Shown here: positions 22,320-33,799 of the stretch, in pieces
Numbering within the stretch: position 1 is the first letter of the stretch
How the letters are laid out: the number at the start of each line of letters is the position of its first letter
Assembly: GCA_015698045.1 (NCBI GenBank)
Contig: BLAL01000338.1
Span: forward strand, 434,001-498,000
Reading direction: 5' to 3'
Source of the DNA: Rhizophagus clarus
Taxonomy: Eukaryota > Glomeromycota > Glomeromycetes > Glomerales > Glomeraceae
DNA: 64,000 bases
Program-made: the position numbers and the translations under genes
Notes under the pieces: generated by a model
What the model saw: only the letters and a program-made list of their open reading frames with translations
What the model was told of the DNA's origin: nothing
Databases searched by the model: none

Positions 22320-22858
22320 AATCCGTCATCAATCGGGCAGGCCGATTGATGGTCAACTGATGGTCGATTGATGGTCGATTGATGGTCGATTGATGGTCGA
22401 TTAATGGTCAAAATATGGTCAAATGGTCGAATTATGGTCAAATTATGGTCAAATTATGATCGAATTAAGGTCAAATTAAGGTCAAATTTAAGGTCAAATT
22501 AAGGTCAAATTAAGGTCAAATTTAAGGTCAAATTAAGGTCAAATTAAGGTCAAATTAAGGTCAAATTAAGGTCAAATTATGGTCGAATTATGGTCGAATT
22601 ATGGTCAAATTATGGTCAAAATTATGGTCGAATTAAGGTCGAATTAAGGTCAAATTAAGGTCAAATTATGGTCGAATTAAGGTCAAATTAAGGAGGTCAA
22701 ATTAAGGTCAAATTAAGGTCAAATTATGGTCAAATTATGGTCAAATTAAGGTCAAATTATGGTCAAATTAAGGTCAAATTATGGTCAATTTATGGTCAAT
22801 TTATGTGGTCAAATTATGTGGTCAAATTATGGTCAATTATGGTCAATTGATGGTCGAA
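22320..22858. repeat. GGTCAAATTA satellite, units of about 10-12 bp
   Basis: Roughly 45 tandem units of (A)AATTAAGGTC / AATTATGGTC grade on the left into GATTGATGGTC. The left units match the subterminal words of the surrounding element, so the satellite probably grew from them. Confidence 0.9.
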
Positions 22859-23070
22859 TGACCAATTTTTGTAGAATAATATAATGAATAATAAAATTTA
22901 TTATAGCACATAATAAAACACATAGTATCTTTATTTATATTAATAACAGATAAGTATTTAAAATAAAAACATTTATTATAATAATATGTTAGTATATGAC
23001 TAATAAAGTTAGTAATATTTAATAAATAAATAGTAAAGCGTAAATATAAAAAGTTAGTAATAATTATAAT

Positions 23071-23315
23071 AAAATACACAAATACAAAAAGTTAGTATTA
23101 TGAAGAGTTTGATAAAATGTATAAAAAAAAAAAAGAAAAATACGTGATGATGTTAGTAAAATATAAAAAAAAAAGAATAACATTAGTAATAATAAAATAC
23201 ACAAATACAAAAAGTTAGTATTATGAAGAGTTTGATAAAATTTATAAAAAAAAAAAAAAGAAAAATACGTGATGATGTTAGTAAAATATGAAAAAAAAGA
23301 ATAACATTAGTAATA
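23071..23315. repeat. Tandem duplication of about 122 bp
   Basis: The segment starting AAAATACACAAATACAAAAA is repeated in direct orientation from about 23193, with small length changes in its A-runs. Confidence 0.75.
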
Positions 23316-23739
23316 TTAAAAAAAGGTAAAGTTAATATTATAAAATAAAATATAGTCAGTAATCATTACCATAAATTTAATGGCAAAAATACAATAATTA
23401 ATATACCTGTAAAATGTAATGAGAGTAAAAAGAAAACAGAAAAGAAAGGGTGTATGATTTTTGAAAAATAAACAGAGTCGCGTTTGGTTATTTATATGCA
23501 TGTTAAGATCAGGTCACGTGCATAAGATCAGACCGAATTTTGATTGGTTAATAATAGATAAATTGAAAACCTACTATCGTTAGTTGTAATTTTTCATCTC
23601 ATATAGTCATATATTATAATTTGCCTTGGACTTTCGGATACCTAATTTTTTTAATAATATTAACTTATTTAAAATAAATTTAATAAAAAGTGTATTGTTT
23701 TTTTAAAATGTTATGAAATCTAAAAAAATCCTCTATTAA

Positions 23740-26100
23740 AAATATTTCATACAAACTCTTAGGAAATCTCAAAAAAAAATTTCCTATCAGATATCCCATA
23801 CGAACTCTTCCCATATGAACTTTTAGAAATCTCTCTCAAAAAAATTTTCTATCAAAAAATTCCATGCGAATCCTTTCCATATGAACCCTAAAAAATTTCA
23901 CAAAAAAATTTCCTATCAGATATCCCATACGAACTCTTCCAATACAAACTCTTAGAAAATCTCTTAAAAAAAATTTTCTATCAAAGATATCCCATACAAA
24001 CACCCTACTATATGAACAACTGGAAAATCTTTATTAAAATATCCCATACGAACTCTTCCCACACGGACTCTAAGAAAATCTCTTAAAAAATTTTCTATCA
24101 AAGAATCCCATACGAACCCTTTCTATATGAACTCTTAGAAAATCTCTTAAGAAAATTTTCTATCAAAGAATCCCATACGAACCCTTCCATATGAACTCTT
24201 AGAAAATCTCTTAAGAAAAATTTTTCTATCAGATATCCCATATGAATTCTTCCAATACGAACTCTTAGAAAATCTCTTAAAAAAATTTTCTATCAAAGAA
24301 TCCCATACAAATCCTTTCCATATGAACCCTAAAAAATTTCACAAAAAAATTTTCTATCAGACATCCCATACGAACTCTTCCAATACGAACTCTTAGAAAA
24401 TCACTTAAAAAAAATTTTCTATCAAAGAATCCCATACGAACCCTTCCATATGAACTCTTAGAAAATCTCTTAAGAAAAATTTTTCTATCAGATATCCCAT
24501 ACGAACTCTTCCCACACGAACTCTTAGAAAATCTCTTAAGAAAATTTTCTATCAAAGAATCCCATACAAACCCTTTCCATATGAACTCTTAGAAAATCTC
24601 TTAAGAAAAATTTTTCTATCAGATATCCCATACGAACTCTTAGAAATAAAAAAAAAATCTATTTATCAAAAATATCCTATACGAATCTTAAGAAATCTCA
24701 AAAAAAAATTTCCTATCAGATATCCCATACGAACTCTTCCCATATGAACTTTTAGAAATCTCTCTCAAAAAAATTTTCTATCAAAGAATCCCATGCGAAT
24801 CCTTTCCATATGAACCCTAAAAAATTTCACAAAAAATTTTCTATCAGACATCCCATACGAACTCTTTCAATACGAACTCTTAGAAAATCTCTTAAAAAAA
24901 ATTTTCTATCAAAGATATCCCATATGAACCCCCTACTATATGAACACTTGGAAAATCTTTATTAAAATATCCCATACGAACTCTTCCCACACGAACTCTA
25001 AAAAAATCTCTCTCAAAAAAATTTTCTATCAAAGAATCCCATACGAACCCTTCCATATGAACTCTTAGAAAATCTCTTAAGAAAAATTTTTCTATCAGAT
25101 ATCCCATACAAACTCTTAGAAATAAAAAAAAAAAAATCTATTTATCAAAAATGTCCCATGTGAATCCTTTCCATATGAACCCTAAAAAATTTCACAAAAA
25201 AATTTTCTATCAGATATCCCATACGAACTCTTCCCACACAAACTCTTAGAAAATCTCTTAAAAAAAAATTTTCTATCAAAGAATCCCATACGAACGCTTT
25301 TCTTATGAACTCTTAGAAAATCTCTTAAGAAAAATTTTTCTATCAGATATCCCATACGAACTCTTTCCATATGAACTCTTAGAAAATCTCTTAAAAAAAC
25401 AACTTTTCTATCAAAGAATCCCATGCGAACTCTTTCTATATGAACTCTTAGAAAATCTCTCAAAAAAAATTTTCTACCAGATATCCCATATGAACTCTTC
25501 CCACACTAGAAAATCCTAAAAAAAATTTTCTATCAAAGACATCCCATATGAACCTTTTTCCATATGAACACTTGGAAAATCTTTATCAAAATATCTCATA
25601 CGAACTGTTTCTTTACGAATTCTTAGAAAATCTATAAAAATAATTTTCTAACAAAGAATCCATACGAACCCTTCCCATACGAACTCTTAGAAAATCTCTC
25701 AAAAAAAATATTTCCTATCAGATATCCTACACGAACCCTTCCCATACAAACTCAGAAAATTTCGCAAAAAAATTTTCTATCAGATATCCCATACAAACTC
25801 TTCCCATACGAACTCTTAGAGAATCTCTTAAAAAAAATTTTCTATCAAAGATATCCAACAAACCTTTCCCATATGAACTCTTAGAAAATCTCTTAAAAAA
25901 AATTTTTCTATCAGATATCCTCATATGAACTCTTTCCATACGAACTCTTAGAAAATAAAAAAAATTTTTTATCAGATATCCCATATAAACTCTTTCCATA
26001 CAAACTTTTAGAAATCTCAAAAAATAAAAATATCTCTATTTATCAAAAATATCCTATATGAATCTTAGAAAATCTATCAAAAAAAAATTTCTATCAGAGT
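23740..26100. repeat. Satellite of about 65 bp, some 35 copies
   Basis: Units contain ATCCCATACGAACTCTTCC, then TATGAACTCTTAGAAAATCT, then an A-run and TTTTCTATCA. They vary in length and order but remain clearly homologous over 2.3 kb. The period is close to a multiple of three, so long frames stay open by chance on the minus strand. I do not treat these as genes. Confidence 0.9.
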
Positions 26101-26427
26101 TTAGAGTTTTAAAATGGTTTATAAATTAAATATTTTAAAACGACATTATTGAAAAAATCTAAAAAATCCGCTAATATATAATAAGCCAATTAGCAACCAA
26201 TCGGTCATCAATCTGATATGGTCGATTGGTAACCTATTGATAACTGGTATATTCAACCGTACACCAATCAGTCATCAATCAGTCATATGACCAGTTGATA
26301 ACTGATTTGGAATTTATACCTGATTGATGACCTATTGAAAGAATCAGTCATCAATAGGTATCCAATCGGTTACCAATCAGTCACATGACCGATTGATGAC
26401 CGATTTGACTCCATTCGACCTGTGTGT

Positions 26428-27149
26428 TTTATGTTCAATTTTCATGTATAACAATCAATACAGTCTGCGGTAATTTATAATATATAATTGTAATTGATAA
26501 ATTGATACATGACTCTAATCAATTGCATCTTAATTGCTTGTTTATGGTTAATTTTTCATTTATGGCAATTGCAGTCTATAGTAATTCAGAACAAACAGAA
26601 GTACCTAATTTGTAATTGATAAATTAATATATGATACTAATCAGTTGCGTCTTAATTGGATCTTAATTGGATCTTAATTGAACACCGTAGTCAGTATTAA
26701 ATAATAATTAAACGTAATTAATGGTGGTGTTTTTTTGGTTCTAATGTGATCCTTTTTTTATAAGGGATACCGATTTAATAAAAATCATAATTTTTGCATA
26801 CAATTGTATTTGCATACAATGTTTATTGTCTATTTTGTCTATTATAGTGGCAGATAGCTATATTGTGTAATATTATGTCATATAAGAACAATCTATATCT
26901 ATATAAGTAACGTTTAGACAAAAACCAGATGCAAAGTAGTTGTATGTTTAAATTCTAGTAATACATTAAAAAAAAAATTTCTTGTTGTGTTGCACAAAAG
27001 ATCAGTCATATACTCCTTAAAATTTTTTTTTGCCAAATTATTTTTATTAGAGAAATTTAGGAATGGAGATTTTTTTGTGCACATCTGAAAAAAAAAGCGA
27101 ATTTTCAAGTTGATATAAAATTGGTAAACTTTTCCTTGTATTTTAAAAA
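26428..27149. other. AT-rich spacer, no gene seen
   Basis: It contains two loosely similar segments with GATAAATTGATAC/GATAAATTAATAT (near 26500 and 26620). It presumably holds the 5' flank of the decayed Tnp2 copy. No exon found. Confidence 0.4.
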
Positions 27150-30100
27150 ATGATATTTTGCACATGTCAAGAGTGTAAAGCATTAAATATTGAAGCTGAT
27201 GGTCAAGAAGTTAGCGCTATTACAAAATGGAGACACAAAAAAAAGAAAACAAATGGAAAACTTATTTAGAAAATTATGATTCAATTTTTTCAATGAACGA
27301 TCAAGAAACTGAAATGTAAGTATTATTCAGTTATTAAATACCTAAGTGTTAATTTAGTAAAAATGCTTAATATCCTATTCAGAGAACCTGTACGAAATCA
27401 ATATCAGCAACAAGATATTTTTCAATGAGATAATCAAGACGAAAGTGAAGATTTAGACGCTGATTCTAGTTATAAAAGGTATATCCAAACAATGATTTTT
27501 CTCTATGTCCTGTTGAAGATTGTGATTCTAACTGTCAGATTCTTCTACCATTTCTTTAACTAGCTCACAAAAATTAGATGATGATAATAATGATTTAAAA
27601 GAATCGCTAAGTGATAACGATAATGATGATTTAGAAGAATTGCTGAGTGATAATGATAATGATGATTTAGAAGAATTGCTAAATGATAATGATGATTTAG
27701 AAGAATTGCTAAGTGATAATGATGATTTAGAAGAATCAATAAGTGATATCGATAACAATAATTTGGAAGAATCGTTAAATGAAATGTCTATAGATGAAGA
27801 TGTAATCGATGATTCTAATAAAACTAGTAAAAATTTTTGATTTATTTACCAGATTTATATAATTTTTTAATTTTACAAAGCTAATATGTTTTTTATTATT
27901 CTATGTTATCAGAACTTTCTGAATCAATGGTTCTTGCTTTGCGTTTACTAAATTTAAAATGTAAACACAATTTTACAAACAATGCTTTCACTGATATCCT
28001 TAATCTTATTGGGAGCGATTTAGACGAAGGGTCTACACTTTATTTAGCAAAGAAAGGTTAAATAGATTAGTCAATTTAAAACTAAAACACTTTGATATGT
28101 GTAAAAATTTGTGCTGTGCTTTCACGGGAATTTATATTAATGATGTAACTTGTCATTTTTGTAATTCAGAAAGATATATTATCAGCCATAATTCCAAAAA
28201 GCCACAAAAACCACAAAAAACTGCAATGTATTTTCCATTACTAGATAGATTTCGCATTCAGTATGCAGATTCAGAAAGAGCACTTAAATTGCAATATAGG
28301 AGTCAAAGAGAAGAATGTAATGATGGATATAGTGATATTTTTGACGGAGATCTATACAAAGAACTAGTAGAAGAAGGTTTTTTCCTAATGAAAGAGACAT
28401 AGCACTAATCAGATCAACTGATGGATACCAGATATTCAAGCAGAAGACGGATAGTTGCTTGATTGTAATGTTTATAAATGCAAATCTTCTTCTGTCAGTT
28501 CGTGTAAAGAAAGAAAATCTATTAATTTCAGCAATTATTCCCGATCCTAATCAACCTAAAGATTTCAATTCATTTTTACGACCTATTATAGACGAGTTAA
28601 AAATTCTTCAAGGTAATATTAATGAACTGTACTATATTAATTAAATTAATAAATTAATAGATAATATTTATTTTAAATTGTAGAAGGAGTATCTATATAT
28701 GATGCGGTATTGAAAGAAAGTTTTACATTACGATGTCACATTGTGATGTGAACAGGAGATATTCCCGCTATATCAAAATTAATGTGCATGACAGGCCATA
28801 ACGCATATCTTGGTTGTAGATTTTGTTATTTAAAAGGTGTATATTCTGAAGAATCTAGACATGTATATTTTCCATGTTCTATGCTAAGAACTAGTAATAT
28901 TACAAATTTTGACCTTAAAGAACTTCCAAAACATACTGAAAATAACTTTTTAAATGATATAAGCAAGATTATAAATGAAACTAATAGGACAACAAGATTA
29001 TCATACATTAAGGAAACAGGTATAATTAATTTTATAAAATTAATTTTTAAGTCTAATTGTATTTTAATGATATCATATTTTAAATTTATTTAATTAGGTA
29101 TTAATGGCCATAATATACTTTTTGAACTTAAATCTACAAAATTTTCACGATCATTCCCTATAGATATTATGCATCTATTTTTCGAGAATATTTCCATAAA
29201 CATGTTCAAGCACTGGAATGGAGCTTACTTTAAAAATCAATTATTAAATAATGAACAGTATGTTATTAATAATCATGTATGGAAACAAATTGGACAATTT
29301 ATGCATGAATGTTGTAAACAAATTCCTTTAGAATTTGGACGTCCACCAAGAAACATTTATAAGCACCATAATGGATATAAGGCTATTGAATAGTCAGATT
29401 GGGTAACGATTTATTCCATTCCATTTTTATTGAATAAATTACCAGCTAAGTAAGTTATAGTATTTTTTTTTATTTATAAATAACTGCAGAAAATTTAAAA
29501 TAAAAAAATATAATCAAAATGCATATAGATATTTAAAAGGATGGGCGAAATTTGTTAAAGCAGTTCAAAAATATCTACAATTTACCCTTACGAATAATGA
29601 TTTAGATAAAGTTTGACAATCATTATTAGAATTTTACAAACATTATGAGAGGTGAATATTAATAAATATTATTTATATATACACATTATTGTATGATACA
29701 TTAATTCTCATTTAAATAATTCTGATATTATAGCAACTATTATTAAAAAAAAAAAGAAAAATTAAGTGCAATGCTGATGTCCTTTCATTACCTTTTACAT
29801 GTTGCCGACAGCATTAAAGACTGTGGCCCTTGTTGGGTATCATGGCAGTATCCCATGGAGCGACTATGTGGAATGTTATTGCCCTTAGTGCATTCCAAAT
29901 TACATCCATATGTTAATTTAGCGAATAATGTAATGCTTATGGAGAAGATTAATTATTTGCCATATATTTCTTCATCCAATCATATTATAAAAAATAATTC
30001 AAAAAAAATTGGCCTCAACATAAAGTATTTAGTTTAGAGAATTATGATAAAGAACTATATTTTCCAAGTATAATTTATTTTCTTAATAGAAGGACTGAAT

Positions 30101-30696
30101 TACAAAAGCTTATATATTTTTATTCTGCTATTTTGGAAATTTCTAAGGAAAAAATAGTTTCTGTAAGTTAATATTATTAATTAATTTTATATTTTACTTT
30201 GGTTTAAGAATATAATGTTAATATTAAAATATTTTTTAAGTCAATAGATAATAAATGCATGAAATATGGTCGTATGCGAACAAAGGATGGTCATTATATT
30301 GGTTCATCTTAGATAAAACGTGATAACAAATATCTAGAAATAATTATTATGTAGCGGTAAATTTTTAATGTTTTATTATTTGTATTTATGTTCTTATTAA
30401 TCACTAATATTACAAAAAAAAAATTATTTTAGGTTATAATAAGCGAGGATAAAGAATTGTTTGGTGAAATCATTTTTTATTTAGTTCACAAACATTTGGG
30501 TAAGAATAGGATGCTTGCATATATAGATTGGTCAAATAAGATCATAAATGATCAATTAGGTATAAAGTATTTTCAAGGTAAATCATCAAAATATGGATTT
30601 ATTGATATATCAGATATTGATAAATGCGTTGGTTTTATAGAACTTAATAATAAAACTTACATATTAGATAAAGAAAGCCAAGTAATCTGTAATTAG
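27150..30696 (+). pseudogene. Second Tnp2-like (CACTA-type) transposase copy, decayed
   Basis: It is collinear with the gene at 6559-10118. It has MIFCTCQECK, an acidic part with an expanded DNDDLEELLS repeat (about 27590-27780), CKNLCCAFTG...CHFC, TGDIPAISKLMCMTGHNAY followed by CRFC, the DIMHLFFENI block, and MSFHYLLHVADSIKDCGPCW followed by YPMERLCGML. Damage: frameshifts near 27250, 28040 and 28385, and stops at about 27428, 28749-28751, 29391-29393, 29614-29616 and 30310-30312. Several of these stops stand where the intact copy has Trp or where TGG is the simplest precursor. Unlike the intact copy there is no intron after the DIFDG motif. It is too damaged to make a working enzyme. Confidence 0.85.
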
Positions 30697-30776
30697 CATA
30701 GCAGATTTATTAGATTTAAGTTTGAATTTAAATAAAATTTCTAATTAAATAAAATACAATAATTTTTTCATCACAT

Positions 30777-32363
30777 CACTAGTCGAAAAAGGCCTTGATA
30801 AAATTTGGCCTATATTCGACCAAAATTAAAAATATTTGACCTCAATTAGTAGTAATTAGATATACATTTGAATATTAATGCGTATCACGTATCAATTGAT
30901 GAGCATTACACATATCAAACCAGCCACAGTTCAATATTTAAACTTTTTAACTTTGTTTCCCTTCCTTTATGCACTTTTCGTTAAATAGCAATACAGAACT
31001 CTTTACCACAAATAATTTGACGAAAGCCTTTTTCTACTTCTTTCGTAAAAAACCCTCCCCTACCTTTGCTTTCCCGACTTTCATTCTTATCAAAAAAAAC
31101 CTTAATGAAATTTCCCAACATTTCAGGTTTAGTTTCTTTGAGACACGAAATTTCATTGTCAGTTTAAAACATTTGCAACCTAAAAGGAAAATATTTGACC
31201 CCTGTTACAGTCTGAATTTGGTAAGAATATTTTTTTTTTGATTATTTTCTGACGAGACGTTTAGAAACTGAACGTTTCAATTTTTCTTTAAAATTGGAAA
31301 TAAAATAAGCTAAATAAATGGGCGAAAAAGTGAGAGAGCTAGAAAATTAGCGAAAAGGTTAGCCAACCTTAGTTAAGTCTAGTAGAAGTATCTTTGTTCG
31401 CTACTAAGGCCTATTTTAGGAATTCAGAAAGGAGGAAAATTCTTTGAACTTTTCAATTTAATGAAACGGCTACTAACGTTTCATCTTTTACTGTGTGACT
31501 ATGGACGCAGTATTGCGGTTAGTGTTTCTTTAAGTCTATTTAGTTATTTTTAACGTTTTATTCTTAACAAACTGTTACTAACAGTTTTTTTTTAGACGGT
31601 CGATTCTTGGACAGGTTTCAATAAGAGGTGAATATTCTTGAATAATTTATTTAATAAAGCAGTTACTAAAAGTTTTGTTTCTTTTATTCTTTTTTTAGAC
31701 AGTTCTTCGACTTATTGAAAGTATGATTTTAGTGAGTGGTACACTTTAATTTTTTATTCCATTTTGCTAAGAACAATTATGAATTTTCTTATTTTTCTTT
31801 TTTTAAATAGTTGGTTCCTCAGTATTTTAAATGCAGAATTTTATTTATTTATTTTTTTTTTATTTTGTCTCATTTTCTTTTTTAGACATCTTGATTTTCT
31901 GAGGTGATATATACGCATGAAAATTTGGTAGATTTCTTCAAATTATCTTTTATACAAAGTGGTTCATATGGCCAGTTTTTCAGATATTTGGATATAGTAT
32001 TTCAGCAAGTAAAAAACCAGCTCCTTTTTTTAAATTTCTTAATTTAATGAACAATATTAACTGTTCATTTTTTTATTTTTTCTTTATTTTAGATATTGCT
32101 CTGGATGTGGATTCAGTTGATGTGGATTCAGTTGGATATTGATATAAAGAAAAAGCTATTTTTTAAAAATGTTTTTTTTAACGATCTTTACTAATAGATT
32201 GTTTCTTTTCTTTTTTAGGCAAGTTTTTCAAGGTAGAATAATGGACCAAAATAGCAAATTTTAGGCGAATTAGAACAATTTTTAAATTGACGGATAGATT
32301 AGTTTTGCGTACTGTCATTTGATCTAGTCAAATTTAGGCCAAATTGTCCTATTTCAACTAGTA
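30777..32363. mobile_element. 1.6-kb non-autonomous CACTA-ended element carrying intron-like units
   Basis: The left end is CACTAGTCGAAAAAGGCC, with AATTTGGCCTA slightly further in. The right end, read on the other strand, is TACTAGTTGAAATAGGAC, with AATTTGGCCTAAATTTGAC further in. CAT flanks both sides (30774-30776 and 32364-32366), a 3-bp duplication typical of CACTA elements. No transposase is present. A frame at 30969-31220 ends at TTTG/GTAAGA. From there to about 32220 a series of intron-like units follows, with hairpins such as AACTGTTACTAACAGTT near 31570. It lies 80 bp after the stop of the decayed Tnp2 copy. Confidence 0.65.
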
Positions 32364-32859
32364 CATATTTTTGTATGTTTGATTGAATTTATTAAATTTT
32401 TTTTTTAACTATTCTTATAAATAAATGTTGCAAATATGATATTGATGAAATTTTAAACAATTAATAATTTATAATATTTAGCATATTATCCAAATGATGA
32501 AAATGAGATAATTTAATATAAATAATAAACATTTACTTTGTTTAAAATAATTTTTTAAAATATAATAAAAAAAATGACCAAATTCTATGTTCGTTGTAGA
32601 GTTGGATTTGATTTGCCAATCATTTACTTCATACAAATTTAAAATCAGGTGATATCATTATGCTAAAAATAGCTAAACATGAATTATTATAAATAATACA
32701 ATATTTTTTTTTTGAAAAATATCGTACACCTTTTTCTTGTTAACTCTTTCTTTTTATTTTACATATAAATCTCGAAATATATAACATTACAGGTATTTCA
32801 AAAGCTATATTGTGTTTCTTTTTATTTTGTACTCTTTGCCTATTTAATATTTTAACTAT

Positions 32860-33075
32860 ATTTTTTTCTTGTAATTGTTTTTATTTATCTTTTACTATTA
32901 TTTATTTATATATTTCTAACTACTTTTTTTTTACTCTTTACACGTTACTAATTTACTAACTACATCTATTAAATATACTAATTTTTTCTAACTGCTTTTT
33001 TTTTTACACGTCACTAATATACTAACTACATCTATTTAATATACTAACTTTTTTTTACATCTTACATTATATCTC
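32860..33075. repeat. Degenerate tandem repeats of about 75 bp
   Basis: Two to three copies of a T-run followed by ACACGT(T/C)ACTAAT and ACTAACTACATCTAT lie in direct order. Confidence 0.6.
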
Positions 33076-33267
33076 TTTAGCATACTAACCTTTTGTCTTT
33101 CTTTTATTCTGTGTCTTAAACTCAGCATGAATTAATATTCTAACATCTTCATGTCCTTGTAAGATAAAACATTGGGTAATGAATCCTTTGTTATATTTAC
33201 TTTTACTGTTATAGGTTTTGTATTCACATTTATCTTATATAATAAAATTTGCAAATTATAATAAATC

Positions 33268-33475
33268 GAATCATAATTTTGACTAGAATTGTATTTAATT
33301 TGAATGACAATTTTGGCTAATATTATATTAAATTAAACTTGAATTATAATTTTGGCTGGTATTACATTAAATTTGTATTATAATTTCGGCTGGTATTACA
33401 TTGCAAATTGAATCATAATTTTGGCTAGCATTACATTAAATTTGAATTATAATTTTGGCTAATAAAACAATTGCA
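33268..33475. repeat. Minisatellite of about 42 bp
   Basis: Five to six copies of ATAATTTTGGCTAGTATTAC followed by ATTAAATTTGAATT lie in tandem, directly before the next array. Confidence 0.7.
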
Positions 33476-33489
33476 ATTTGAACTATATT

Positions 33490-33790
33490 CTGTATATATT
33501 TGGTATAAAACCTGTACAAAATTTGTATATATTCTGTATAAAACCTGTATGAAATTTGTATATATTCTGTATAAGACCTGTACAAAATTTGTGTATATTC
33601 TGTATAAAACCTGTACAAAATTTGTATATATTCTGTATAAAACCTGTACAAAATTTGTGTATATTCTGTATAAAACCTGTATGAAATTTGTGTATATTCT
33701 GTATAAAACTTGTACGAAATTTGTGTATATTCTGTATAAAACCTGTACGAAATTTGTGTATATTCTGTATAAAACCTGTACAAAATATGG
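33490..33790. repeat. 33-bp minisatellite, about nine copies
   Basis: The unit is TTCTGTATAAAACCTGTACA followed by AAATTTGTGTATA with few changes. Because 33 is a multiple of three, long frames appear on both strands; I consider them artefacts. Confidence 0.9.
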
Positions 33791-33799
33791 TTATAATCT

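Larger units (their letters stand above)
22201..26424. mobile_element. 4.2-kb inverted-repeat element filled with satellites, TGT target duplication
   Basis: The left end begins CACAGGTCGAATGG and the right end reads CACAGGTCGAATGG on the other strand. The 34-bp termini differ at four positions. TGT flanks both sides (22198-22200 and 26425-26427). CAC termini, a 3-bp duplication and subterminal repeats (GATTGATGACCGATT-like words in both orientations, at 22220-22370 and 26165-26420) are hallmarks of CACTA/EnSpm elements. It has no transposase. The inside consists of two satellite arrays and AT-rich filler, so it is non-autonomous. Confidence 0.75.

Noticed and set aside
24277-26020. Several 70-97-codon minus-strand frames
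   Set aside because: They are produced by a satellite whose period is near a multiple of three; all frames share the same repeat peptides and there are no gene borders.
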